Source: Pseudomonadota bacterium
GTDB lineage: Bacteria > Pseudomonadota > Alphaproteobacteria > Sphingomonadales > Sphingomonadaceae
DNA: 5,377 bases
Reading direction: 5' to 3'
Assembly: GCA_023424275.1 (NCBI GenBank)
Contig: JAFAED010000336.1
Location: 1 to 5,377, forward strand
Below, one piece after another: positions 1-5,377 of the stretch (within the stretch, counting starts at the first letter, position 1; the number at the start of each line of letters is the position of its first letter). The notes under the pieces are model-generated. The model saw only the letters and a list, made by a program, of their open reading frames with translations, made no database searches and had not been told where the DNA came from. Position numbers and translations under genes: made by a program.

Positions 1-45
1 CAGCGCGCGGCCGAGCGGCTGGAGCGTTTCGAGCATTTTCCTCAT
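1..45 (-). CDS. nagE: N-terminus of GlcNAc-specific PTS permease NagE (partial)
   Basis: Only the first 15 codons are in the window; the gene continues past position 1. The translation, MRKMLETLQPLGRAL, matches the usual opening of GlcNAc/glucose-family EIIC proteins, where a 'LQPLGRALMLPIAVLP'-like stretch leads into the first membrane helix. The family imports GlcNAc across the inner membrane and phosphorylates it to GlcNAc-6-phosphate. The upstream fused protein supplies EIIA, HPr and EI but no EIIB, so this protein would be expected to carry EIIC plus EIIB (inference, since that part is not visible). The ATG at 45-43 overlaps the nagF stop as TGATG and has a GAGGAG Shine-Dalgarno 8 bases upstream. 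A second in-frame ATG at 36-34 is possible but has no comparable ribosome site. The identification rests on few residues plus strong context. Confidence 0.8.
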   Translation of the reverse strand, partial: MRKMLETLQPLGRAL

Positions 46-2534
46 CACCGTGTCTCCTCGAACGCCCGGGCGAGCGCGCGAACTTCGGCCGCCGACTTGC
101 ATTGCAGCGCCAGTCCGGCATGCGCGCGCGCCTCGACCAGCGTCAGGCCGCGCACGATCTGCTTCGCCTCGGCGATGAAGCCGGGCACCGCCGACAATTC
201 GGTGATACCGAGCCCGACCAGAATCGGCAGCGCCGCTGGATCGGAGGCGAGGCCCCCGCACACGCCGACCCAGCGCCCGTGGATGGCGGCAAGGCGGCAC
301 GTCTCGCCGATCATGCGCAGCACGGCGGGGTGCATCGCATCGACCCCGAAGGCGACGGCCGGATTGCCGCGATCCATCGCGAGAATATATTGGGTGAGAT
401 CGTTGGTGCCGATCGACAGGAAATCGGCTTCGGCGGCAAGCAGGTCGGCGGTCATCGCGGCCGCCGGGGTTTCGACCATCACGCCGACCTCGACCGGACC
501 GGAAATCCCCATCTCGCCGCGCAGCCGGTCGACCAGCGTACGCACCCGCCGCAGTTCGTCGATGCTCGCTATCATCGGGATCATGATCTTGCACTGGCCC
601 GCGGGCGTCACGCGCAGGATCGCGCGAAGCTGCGTCTCGAGCAGGTCGGGCCGGGCGAGGGCCACACGGATGCCCCGCTGGCCGAGCGCCGGATTTTCCT
701 CGGGATCGATCGGGATATAGGCGGCGGGCTTGTCGCCGCCGATGTCGAGCAGGCGAATGATGACGGGTTTGCCGGGAAGCGCGTCGGCGATGGCCTGATA
801 GGCGGCGAACTGCTCGTCTTCCGACGGCGCGGTCTCGCGATCCAGAAACAGGAATTCGCTGCGGACGAGACCCGATCCCTCGGCACCCTGCGCTTCGGCG
901 GTCGCCGCGTCTTCGGCCGTGCCGATGTTGGCGAAAATCTCGATCCGCGTGCCGTCGGCGCTGTGGCAGGCGTCCTTTGCCGCCGCCTGTGCCGCCGCGC
1001 GCCGCGCGTCCCGCTTCGCAAGGCGTGCCGAAAAGGCATCGCCGTCGCCCGCCGAAGGGTGCGGCGTCAGATGGCCCAGTTCGGCGTCGAGCAACAGCGG
1101 CGTGCCGTCAGCGATCGGGTCCAGCGCATCGCCCATCGCGACAAGCGCCGGAAGCCCCATGCCCGCGCACAGGATCGCTACATGCGAGGTCGGTCCGCCG
1201 CGCGCAAGGCAGATGCCGGCGGGACCGGCCGCGGCCAATGTGACCAGTTGTGACGGGAGGAGGTCGTCCGCGACCAGGATCGCGCCGGCCGGGATTGTCG
1301 CGGCGTCGGGCGATGCCCCCGCCAATGTCGAGAGCAATTGCCGTTCGATATCGACCAGGTCGTCGATACGCTCGATCAGATGGGCATTGCCCGTTGCACG
1401 GATCGCATCGATCTGGTCGTGGATGGCGCCGCGCCAGGCAAATCCTGCGCTTCGTCCATCGGCAATGCGCTTCTCGGCACCGGCGAGCAGTTCGGGATCG
1501 TCGATCAACGCGAGATGCGCCTGCATCACGGCCGCAACGCTTCCGTCAGCCCCTTCCGCGCGCGATGCGATCCGGCCGCGCACATCGTTCCGCGCGGCAA
1601 TCAGTGCGGCGCGTTCCTCGGTCGCACCGGTGCCTTCGCGCGCTACGGCGATTTCGGTCTGTCGCAACCGTGCGGCCGGACCCATCGCAAGGCCTGGCGA
1701 GGCGATCACGCCGCCGATCTGGCCGGCTTGCAGCGACGGCGAGACGACGACCGGGGGTGGGGACGACGCCGTGGTCTTGCCTTCGCCCATATCGGTCGAG
1801 AGCAAGCCGACGATCGCGGCAAGCGCTGCCTCGGCATCGCCGCCGCGCGCTTGCACCACCACCTGATCGCCGAACGCGGTGCCGAGCGCAAGCAACGCGA
1901 CGGTGCTGCGAGCATCGCCGCGCTTGTCGCCGTTCAGCAGATGGACTTCGGCTTCAAAGCCGCGTGCGGTTTCGCCGATCCGTGCCGCGGGCCGCGCATG
2001 GATGCCGTGCGGCAGCGAAAGCGTCACCGTCTGCTCGACCACCGTACCGTCGTCCGATCGGCGTCGCGCTTCCGCCTGTACCGGCACCAGTGTCATCAGC
2101 GCTTCGCACGCTCCGACCGTGCAATCGCTCGTGCGGCGGCTGATCGCAAAAGCTTCGGCATTGGTCACGATGACCGGCGTAATCAGGCTGGTCGCGGCCA
2201 GCGCCACCGTGTCGAGATCGAAACGGATCAGTGGATCGCCGCGCGATACTATGTCGCCGGTCGCAACAAGCGGCGTGAAGCCTTCACCCTTCAGCATCAC
2301 CGTATCGAGCCCGATGTGGATCAGGATTTCGGCGCCCTCTGCGCTGCGTAGCGAAATCGCGTGACCCGCGTCGTGCAACGTCACGACTTCGCCGTCGAAC
2401 GGCGCCACGACCGTGTCGTCGAGCGGCTGGATCGCGACGCCATCGCCCATCATGCGTTGGGCAAAGACCGGATCCGGCACGCTGTCCAGCGTCGTCGCCC
2501 ATCCCCTGAGCGGCGAGGTGATGATCAGGCTCAT
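45..2534 (-). CDS. nagF: Fused PTS phosphotransferase EIIA(Glc-type)-HPr-enzyme I, NagF
   Basis: This 829-residue protein carries the soluble phosphorelay from PEP to NagE in one chain. Residues about 1-145 are a glucose-family EIIA: GDGVAI, then GHAIS with supporting His58, then LIHIGLDTV with phospho-acceptor His73. Residues about 165-250 are HPr, with GIHARPA and active His179. A Pro/Ser-rich linker (about 250-272) leads to enzyme I, about 273-829: swivelling-domain GGPTSH with phospho-His451, then the PEP-binding barrel with LDIGGDKP (596-603), GQRGIR (618-623), SIGTNDLTQY (707-716) and VCGG with catalytic Cys759. All sites are intact. The ATG at 2534 is chosen because MSLIITSPLRGW matches the family opening and GGGG lies 9 bases upstream; an in-frame TTG at 2549 would add five residues. 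It follows nagA by 46 bases and overlaps nagE by one base. Proteins of this kind are often labelled ptsP or 'phosphoenolpyruvate-protein phosphotransferase'; the neighbours support GlcNAc rather than glucose. Confidence 0.95.
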   Translation of the reverse strand: MSLIITSPLRGWATTLDSVPDPVFAQRMMGDGVAIQPLDDTVVAPFDGEVVTLHDAGHAISLRSAEGAEILIHIGLDTVMLKGEGFTPLVATGDIVSRGDPLIRFDLDTVALAATSLITPVIVTNAEAFAISRRTSDCTVGACEALMTLVPVQAEARRRSDDGTVVEQTVTLSLPHGIHARPAARIGETARGFEAEVHLLNGDKRGDARSTVALLALGTAFGDQVVVQARGGDAEAALAAIVGLLSTDMGEGKTTASSPPPVVVSPSLQAGQIGGVIASPGLAMGPAARLRQTEIAVAREGTGATEERAALIAARNDVRGRIASRAEGADGSVAAVMQAHLALIDDPELLAGAEKRIADGRSAGFAWRGAIHDQIDAIRATGNAHLIERIDDLVDIERQLLSTLAGASPDAATIPAGAILVADDLLPSQLVTLAAAGPAGICLARGGPTSHVAILCAGMGLPALVAMGDALDPIADGTPLLLDAELGHLTPHPSAGDGDAFSARLAKRDARRAAAQAAAKDACHSADGTRIEIFANIGTAEDAATAEAQGAEGSGLVRSEFLFLDRETAPSEDEQFAAYQAIADALPGKPVIIRLLDIGGDKPAAYIPIDPEENPALGQRGIRVALARPDLLETQLRAILRVTPAGQCKIMIPMIASIDELRRVRTLVDRLRGEMGISGPVEVGVMVETPAAAMTADLLAAEADFLSIGTNDLTQYILAMDRGNPAVAFGVDAMHPAVLRMIGETCRLAAIHGRWVGVCGGLASDPAALPILVGLGITELSAVPGFIAEAKQIVRGLTLVEARAHAGLALQCKSAAEVRALARAFEETR
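54..59 (-). promoter_or_regulatory. Shine-Dalgarno sequence of nagE inside the end of nagF
   Basis: The minus strand reads GAGGAG, then 8 bases, then the ATG of nagE at 45. The six bases are also the two Glu codons near the C-terminus of nagF (…FEETR, stop). Together with the TGATG overlap this indicates translational coupling of the permease to the phosphotransferase, and it settles the nagE start at 45. Confidence 0.75.
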
Positions 2535-2543
2535 CGGCTTAAT

Positions 2544-2547
2544 CCCC
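2544..2547 (-). promoter_or_regulatory. Probable ribosome binding site of nagF
   Basis: The minus strand has GGGG ending 9 bases before the ATG at 2534. It is a modest match, but it favours this ATG over the upstream in-frame TTG at 2549, whose own upstream sequence (AGAAG only 3 bases away) is badly spaced. Confidence 0.45.
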
Positions 2548-2556
2548 AAAACTTCT

Positions 2557-2573
2557 GCCGCTTTTCATGCGGC
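2557..2573 (-). other. Short GC hairpin between nagA and nagF
   Basis: On the minus strand GCCGC, a 7-base loop ATGAAAA, then GCGGC form a perfect 5-bp all-GC stem in the 46-base gap (2535-2580). It begins 7 bases after the nagA stop codon and ends 22 bases before the nagF ATG. A TTTT follows after AGAAG, so it is not a classical terminator; it could be a weak attenuator or an mRNA processing or stability element. A 5-bp stem can also occur by chance. Confidence 0.3.
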
Positions 2574-2580
2574 TTGTGTG

Positions 2581-3747
2581 TCATTGCGCCGCTTGGACCA
2601 GGTCCGGCGCGGGTTTCGTCATATCCTGTCCGCCTATCCAGGTCGCGCGCGGTGCGAGCCCTGCATCGAGCCAGACCCAGTCGGCGCGCTGGCCTGGGGC
2701 AATCGCGCCGATGCGATCCTCGATCGACAGGAAGGCAGCGGGCGTCGCGCTCGCCATCGTCGACACCTCGGGGACGGAAAGGCCCGTAACCTCGACGGTC
2801 TTGCGCAGCGCCGACGCCATGTCGAGATGGGTGCCGGCAAGCGTGCCGTCCTCGAAAATGCAGACGCCGTCCTTCACTGCGATCCGCTTGCCCTGCAGCG
2901 TGAATTCGCTGACATTTGTGCCCACGCTCGGCATCGCGTCGGTGACCAGCATGATGCGGTCCTTGCCCTTCGCGCGGATCGCGAGCCGGACGACGGCGGG
3001 ATGCAGGTGCACATCGTCGACGATCAGCCCGCACCAGGTGTCCGAATCGAACGCCGCGCCGACCGCCCCCGGATTGCGGTGATGTAGCGGCGACATCGCG
3101 TTGAACAGATGGGTAAAGCCAGTGAGACCCGCGGCGATCGCGCGCCGCGCTTCGTCATAGGTCGCGTCGCTATGTCCCGCGCTGACGATTACGCCATGGC
3201 GGACGAGCGTGCGGATATCTTCTTCGTCGCACAGTTCGGGCGCGAGCGTCAGCATCACGCGCCCGCGATGCGGCGCGATCAACGTCGCCAATATGTCGGC
3301 ATCGAGGCGTCGAATGCGATGCGCTTCGTGAATGCCGCGCTTTACCTCGTTGATGAAGGGCCCCTCGATATGGATGCCGACGACACCCGGCACGCCCTGT
3401 TCGATAGCGGCGTCGACGGCGTTGAGTGCGGCCGCGATTTGTGCCGGCGTATCGCTGATCAGGGTCGGCAGGAACGCCGTCGTGCCGAACCGCGCATGCG
3501 CTGCGCCGATCGCCGCGATCGCCGCGACATCGACCTGGTCGTTGAACAGCACGCCCCCGCCGCCATTGACCTGCGTGTCGACGAAGCCGGGCAGCAGCCA
3601 CCCGCCGTCCAGATCGATCTCGCGATCTGCCGCCGCGTCGCTCGCGGGCGAAACGGCGGAAACGATGCCGTCGGCGATGGCGATATCGACGGCGCCGACG
3701 GCACCGGTCGGCAGCGCGACCCGCCCGTTGTGGAAACGAAAGATCAT
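2581..3747 (-). CDS. nagA: N-acetylglucosamine-6-phosphate deacetylase NagA
   Basis: This 388-residue cytoplasmic amidohydrolase converts GlcNAc-6-phosphate to glucosamine-6-phosphate plus acetate, the first catabolic step after PTS import. Landmarks in order: LPGFVDTQVNGGGG (52-65), with the D-x-Q-x-N pattern seen in E. coli NagA in place of the HxH of many amidohydrolases; HIEGPF with metal ligand Glu128; SAGHS with His192; THLFNAM with His213; DDVHLHP with substrate-contacting His247; LVTDAM with catalytic Asp270; and GTLAGT (301-306). Length and motif order are normal for the family. The ATG at 3747 overlaps the nagB-II stop as ATGA; no strong Shine-Dalgarno is visible (AAGG lies about 13 bases away), so translation probably depends on coupling to nagB-II. 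The frame stays open upstream through nagB-II, but that extension is only the opposite phase of the SIS gene. The fit to NagA is strong. Confidence 0.96.
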   Translation of the reverse strand: MIFRFHNGRVALPTGAVGAVDIAIADGIVSAVSPASDAAADREIDLDGGWLLPGFVDTQVNGGGGVLFNDQVDVAAIAAIGAAHARFGTTAFLPTLISDTPAQIAAALNAVDAAIEQGVPGVVGIHIEGPFINEVKRGIHEAHRIRRLDADILATLIAPHRGRVMLTLAPELCDEEDIRTLVRHGVIVSAGHSDATYDEARRAIAAGLTGFTHLFNAMSPLHHRNPGAVGAAFDSDTWCGLIVDDVHLHPAVVRLAIRAKGKDRIMLVTDAMPSVGTNVSEFTLQGKRIAVKDGVCIFEDGTLAGTHLDMASALRKTVEVTGLSVPEVSTMASATPAAFLSIEDRIGAIAPGQRADWVWLDAGLAPRATWIGGQDMTKPAPDLVQAAQ

Positions 3748-4781
3748 AGCGTCTCGGTAACCTTGTTGAGATGCGGAGGCGAGTCGGGGTTGTGGCCCCG
3801 CGCCAGCGCCAGCGCGCTCGCCATGCGATAAAAGCTCTGGATCATCAGGATCGGCTCGATCGCCGGATGGGCCGCCATGGCGGGCAGGTCGCCGCCCTCG
3901 GGATCGGCGAGCAGGACGGTCGCGCCGCGCCCGCGAAATTCGTCGGCGACGTCGCGCACACCGGCGGCGGCGCGGTCGGTGCCGCCGAATGCAAGGACAT
4001 GAAAGGCATCGCCGACGATCGCCATCGGGCCGTGGCGGACTTCGGCCGAGCTGAAGCTTTCGGCATGGAGCCCCGACGTCTCCTTGAATTTGAGCGCGGC
4101 TTCCTGCGCTGCGCCCAGCCCGTAACCGCGCCCGAGGACGAACAGGTTCGTCGCGTCCCGGAAGGCGGTGACGGCAGGCGACCAGTCGAGCGCAAAGGCC
4201 TCGGTGAGCCGGCCGGGCAGGGCGGTCAGCGCGGCGTCGAGCGCGCCATCCTCGGCCCATGCTGCGACGAGCGCGGCGATCGCGGCGAGCGAGGCGATAT
4301 AGGATTTCGTCGCCGCGACCGATCGTTCGACGCCGGCCGAAAGCGGGATGACCACATCGGCAAGCCCCGCGAGCGGCGAACCGTCGGCGTTGACCAGCGC
4401 GACGACGAACGCACCGGCTTCGCGCTGCTGTTCGACCGCGGCGAGCAGGTCGGGGCTTTTGCCCGACTGCGACACGGCGAGGCACAGGCGGTTCCCCGCC
4501 ACGGCGGGGGCATCATAGAGCGATGCGATCGACAATGCTGCCGATGCGGTCGGTGTCCCGGTCATCGTCTCGATCAGATATTTGGCGTAGGTCGCGGCAT
4601 GGTCCGACGATCCGCGCGCACAAGTCACGACCGCTGCTGGCGGCGATGCACGCAGCCGCCGGCCGATCGCGGCAAAGGCTTCGCGATTCGCGGCCAGCAT
4701 CGCCGCGACCGCCGTCGCCGCTTCGCCCGCTTCCTGCTCCATCAGCGTCTCTCGTCCGTCTACTGCGGCGTTCGGCGTCAT
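3744..4781 (-). CDS. nagB-II: Glucosamine-6-phosphate deaminase, SIS type (NagB-II)
   Basis: This 345-residue protein has two SIS (sugar isomerase) domains, about 45-175 and 205-340, resembling the isomerase half of GlmS without the glutaminase half. Visible motifs are CARGSSDHAATYAKY (54-68), SQSGKS (104-109), ERSVAATKSY (152-161), GRGYGLGAAQEAALKFKE (217-234), HAESFSSAEVRHGP (239-252) and a C-terminal GHNPDSPPHLNKVTET (329-344). These fit the NagB-II group, which replaces the unrelated classical NagB and converts glucosamine-6-phosphate to fructose-6-phosphate and ammonia. Lying next to nagA supports this over other SIS enzymes such as AgaS. No N-terminal Cys or glutaminase domain is present, so it is not GlmS. 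The ATG at 4781 has GGAG 8 bases upstream; another ATG four bases earlier is out of frame. It is the first gene after the probable promoter and overlaps nagA by ATGA. Confidence 0.9.
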   Translation of the reverse strand: MTPNAAVDGRETLMEQEAGEAATAVAAMLAANREAFAAIGRRLRASPPAAVVTCARGSSDHAATYAKYLIETMTGTPTASAALSIASLYDAPAVAGNRLCLAVSQSGKSPDLLAAVEQQREAGAFVVALVNADGSPLAGLADVVIPLSAGVERSVAATKSYIASLAAIAALVAAWAEDGALDAALTALPGRLTEAFALDWSPAVTAFRDATNLFVLGRGYGLGAAQEAALKFKETSGLHAESFSSAEVRHGPMAIVGDAFHVLAFGGTDRAAAGVRDVADEFRGRGATVLLADPEGGDLPAMAAHPAIEPILMIQSFYRMASALALARGHNPDSPPHLNKVTETL

Positions 4782-4789
4782 TCATCTGT

Positions 4790-4793
4790 CTCC
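4790..4793 (-). promoter_or_regulatory. Shine-Dalgarno sequence of nagB-II
   Basis: The minus strand reads GGAG followed by 8 bases and the ATG at 4781. It selects this ATG over the overlapping out-of-frame ATG at 4785-4783 (the sequence is ATGAATG), which is only 4 bases from the site. Confidence 0.7.
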
Positions 4794-4795
4794 GG

Positions 4796-4820
4796 ATCGG
4801 ACGACGTAGCGGCATCCGAT
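4796..4820 (-). other. Inverted repeat in the nagB-II 5' leader
   Basis: On the minus strand ATCGGA (4820-4815) and TCCGAT (4801-4796) form a 6-bp inverted repeat with a 13-base loop. If the promoter at 4829-4856 is used, the transcript would begin at about 4820-4822, placing this hairpin at the very 5' end of the mRNA and just before the ribosome site. A competing 5-bp pairing is possible between CGGAT (4818-4814) and ATCCG (4797-4793), which takes one base of the GGAG. Folding is inferred by eye only. Confidence 0.3.
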
Positions 4821-4823
4821 GTA

Positions 4824-4848
4824 TTGGTACTATATAGGTTATATATGT
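4824..4848. promoter_or_regulatory. Candidate operator: tandem 11-bp repeat and TATATA inverted repeat
   Basis: On the plus strand two adjacent 11-base units, TTGGTACTATA (4824-4834) and TAGGTTATATA (4835-4845), agree at 8 of 11 positions, so their GGT cores lie one helical turn apart. The same bases also form an inverted repeat: ACTATATA (4829-4836), GGT, TATATA, then GT after one bulged T (to 4848). The block covers the -10 box and much of the spacer, where a repressor would block RNA polymerase. Related GlcNAc loci are controlled by GntR-family (NagR/NagQ) or LacI-family regulators; the ATTGGTA part resembles one half of the TGGT...ACCA sites of GntR/HutC-type NagR proteins, but the matching ACCA half is absent. 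The regulator is therefore unidentified, and no regulator gene lies in the window. Confidence 0.4.
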
Positions 4849-4856
4849 CTCATCAA
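4829..4856 (-). promoter_or_regulatory. Probable sigma-70 promoter of nagB-II-nagA-nagF-nagE
   Basis: The minus strand has TTGATG (4856-4851, 4 of 6 to TTGACA), a 16-base spacer and TATAGT (4834-4829, 5 of 6 to TATAAT). A start site near 4820-4822 would give a leader of about 40 bases before the nagB-II ATG. The gap is markedly AT-rich against the surrounding GC-rich genes, as expected for a promoter. Repeats lying between and over the -35 and -10 boxes suggest repressor control. Nothing rules out additional read-through from nagX. Confidence 0.6.
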
Positions 4857-4873
4857 GAGGTATGTTCGGACGA

Positions 4874-5377
4874 TCAGATTTTGATGATCCATCCCTTGCG
4901 GCGCAGCCATTCCATCGCGCCCCAGATCAGCAGCATGTAGAGAATGATCGGCAGCAGCGAGGCGACCGGATCGCCGATTGCCTCGCGCAATGCGCGGAAC
5001 GGCAGCAGAAGCAGGTCCCATGTGACCACGCCTGCGGTCACCTGATGCAGCGTATAGGCCGCGATGGCGTTGGCTCCGAACGCCAGCATCGCGGTCGCGG
5101 CGATGCCGGGTTTGCGGTCTTCGCGATCGAGCCGATGGTGGAGCAGGGCGAGGGCCAGCACCGTGATGCCGCTCGTCACAAGTACGAAGCTGCTCGACCA
5201 GATATCCTTGACGATCGGGAAGGACAGGCTCCAGATGCCGCCCACTGCGAGCATTGCGGCGCCGATGACGGCGAGTTGGCGCGCCGCCGAACCCTGGCGA
5301 CGGATCAGCAATTCGCCGACTGCAACGCCGATCAGGCCCTGCGCGATGGCCGGCAAGGTGCCGAGGATTCCTTCGGG
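4874..5377 (-). CDS. nagX: NagX-like membrane protein, DUF5009/HGSNAT-related (C-terminal part)
   Basis: The window holds the last 167 residues; the N-terminus lies beyond position 5377. The reading frame is open to the edge (PEGILGT before the TTG at 5356), so that TTG is an internal Leu codon and not a start. About five hydrophobic helices are visible: LPAIAQGLIGVAVGELL, LAVIGAAMLAVGGIWSL, SSFVLVTSGITVLALALL, TAMLAFGANAIAAYTLH and LPIILYMLLIWGAMEWL. The stretches DPEG-like PEGILGTLPAIAQ, FPIVKDIWSSSFVLVTSG and FGANAIAAYTLHQV are hallmarks of the NagX/DUF5009 family, related to the membrane acetyltransferase HGSNAT. NagX is a regular member of proteobacterial GlcNAc loci, with a proposed role in handling GlcNAc or chitooligosaccharides at the inner membrane; its exact reaction is unsettled. 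It ends 92 bases before nagB-II on the same strand, without a clear terminator between them. Confidence 0.85.
   Translation of the reverse strand, partial: PEGILGTLPAIAQGLIGVAVGELLIRRQGSAARQLAVIGAAMLAVGGIWSLSFPIVKDIWSSSFVLVTSGITVLALALLHHRLDREDRKPGIAATAMLAFGANAIAAYTLHQVTAGVVTWDLLLLPFRALREAIGDPVASLLPIILYMLLIWGAMEWLRRKGWIIKI

Noticed and set aside
102..1253. Long plus-strand open frame (383 codons) opposite nagF
   Set aside because: It lies wholly antisense to an EI domain with all motifs intact. Its translation is low-complexity, Arg/Gly/His-rich and resembles no family I know. High GC produces such frames.
2535..2549. TTG start for nagF five codons upstream
   Set aside because: The ATG at 2534 matches the family's usual opening and is better spaced from GGGG; the TTG overlaps that site.
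2566..2568. Tiny nine-codon frame (ATG at 2568, stop TAA) before nagF as a leader peptide
   Set aside because: There is no Shine-Dalgarno, no run of regulatory codons and no attenuator architecture. Its ATG falls in the loop of the hairpin.
3748..4485. N-terminal extension of nagA in the same frame (246 codons)
   Set aside because: It overlaps nagB-II in another phase and is Arg/Ala-rich with no domain. The ATG at 3747 begins a normal NagA of usual length.
4821..4873. AT-rich patch as a sign of horizontally acquired DNA
   Set aside because: It is about 50 bases long, lies exactly in the gap before an operon, and the genes on both sides share the same GC-rich composition. A promoter explains it better.
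4872..4889. GATCA...TGATC inverted repeat at the nagX stop as a terminator
   Set aside because: It has only a 5-bp AT-rich stem with an 8-base loop, it lies over the coding end, and no T-run follows on the minus strand.
3771..4940. Long plus-strand open frame (389 codons) opposite nagB-II and the promoter gap
   Set aside because: It runs antisense through a well-supported gene and a promoter region into the end of nagX. Its composition is Arg/Gly-rich without domains, so it is a GC shadow.

Overview
The window reads as a piece of an N-acetylglucosamine (GlcNAc) utilisation locus from a GC-rich alphaproteobacterium. Gene content and protein style (NagX-like membrane protein, SIS-type deaminase NagB-II, NagA, a fused EIIA-HPr-EI and a separate NagE) fit the Sphingomonadales, for example Sphingomonas or Sphingopyxis. 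This placement is inferred from recognised protein families, not from a search. Every real gene lies on the minus strand, so the locus reads from high to low coordinates.

Layout in transcription order. (1) 5377-4874: the C-terminal 167 residues of a multi-pass membrane protein of the NagX/DUF5009 family, cut by the window edge. (2) 4873-4782: a 92-base AT-rich gap holding the best promoter candidate, with repeat structures that look like a repressor-binding region, a short 5' leader and a Shine-Dalgarno sequence. (3) 4781-3744: nagB-II, a double-SIS glucosamine-6-phosphate deaminase. (4) 3747-2581: nagA, GlcNAc-6-phosphate deacetylase, overlapping nagB-II by ATGA. (5) a 46-base gap with a small hairpin. 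(6) 2534-45: nagF, one polypeptide carrying EIIA, HPr and enzyme I. (7) 45-1: the first 15 codons of nagE, the membrane EIIC(B) permease, joined to nagF by a TGATG overlap.

Together the genes form a complete route. NagF takes phosphate from PEP and passes it through its EI, HPr and EIIA domains to NagE. NagE imports GlcNAc as GlcNAc-6-phosphate. NagA removes the acetyl group, and NagB-II converts glucosamine-6-phosphate to fructose-6-phosphate plus ammonia. NagX is a regular neighbour of such loci, with a proposed but less settled role in the inner membrane.

All catalytic residues I could check are present and no gene looks broken. I see no mobile element, CRISPR array, tRNA, rRNA or phage sequence. 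The system is known; the least explained part is the regulatory gap between nagX and nagB-II.
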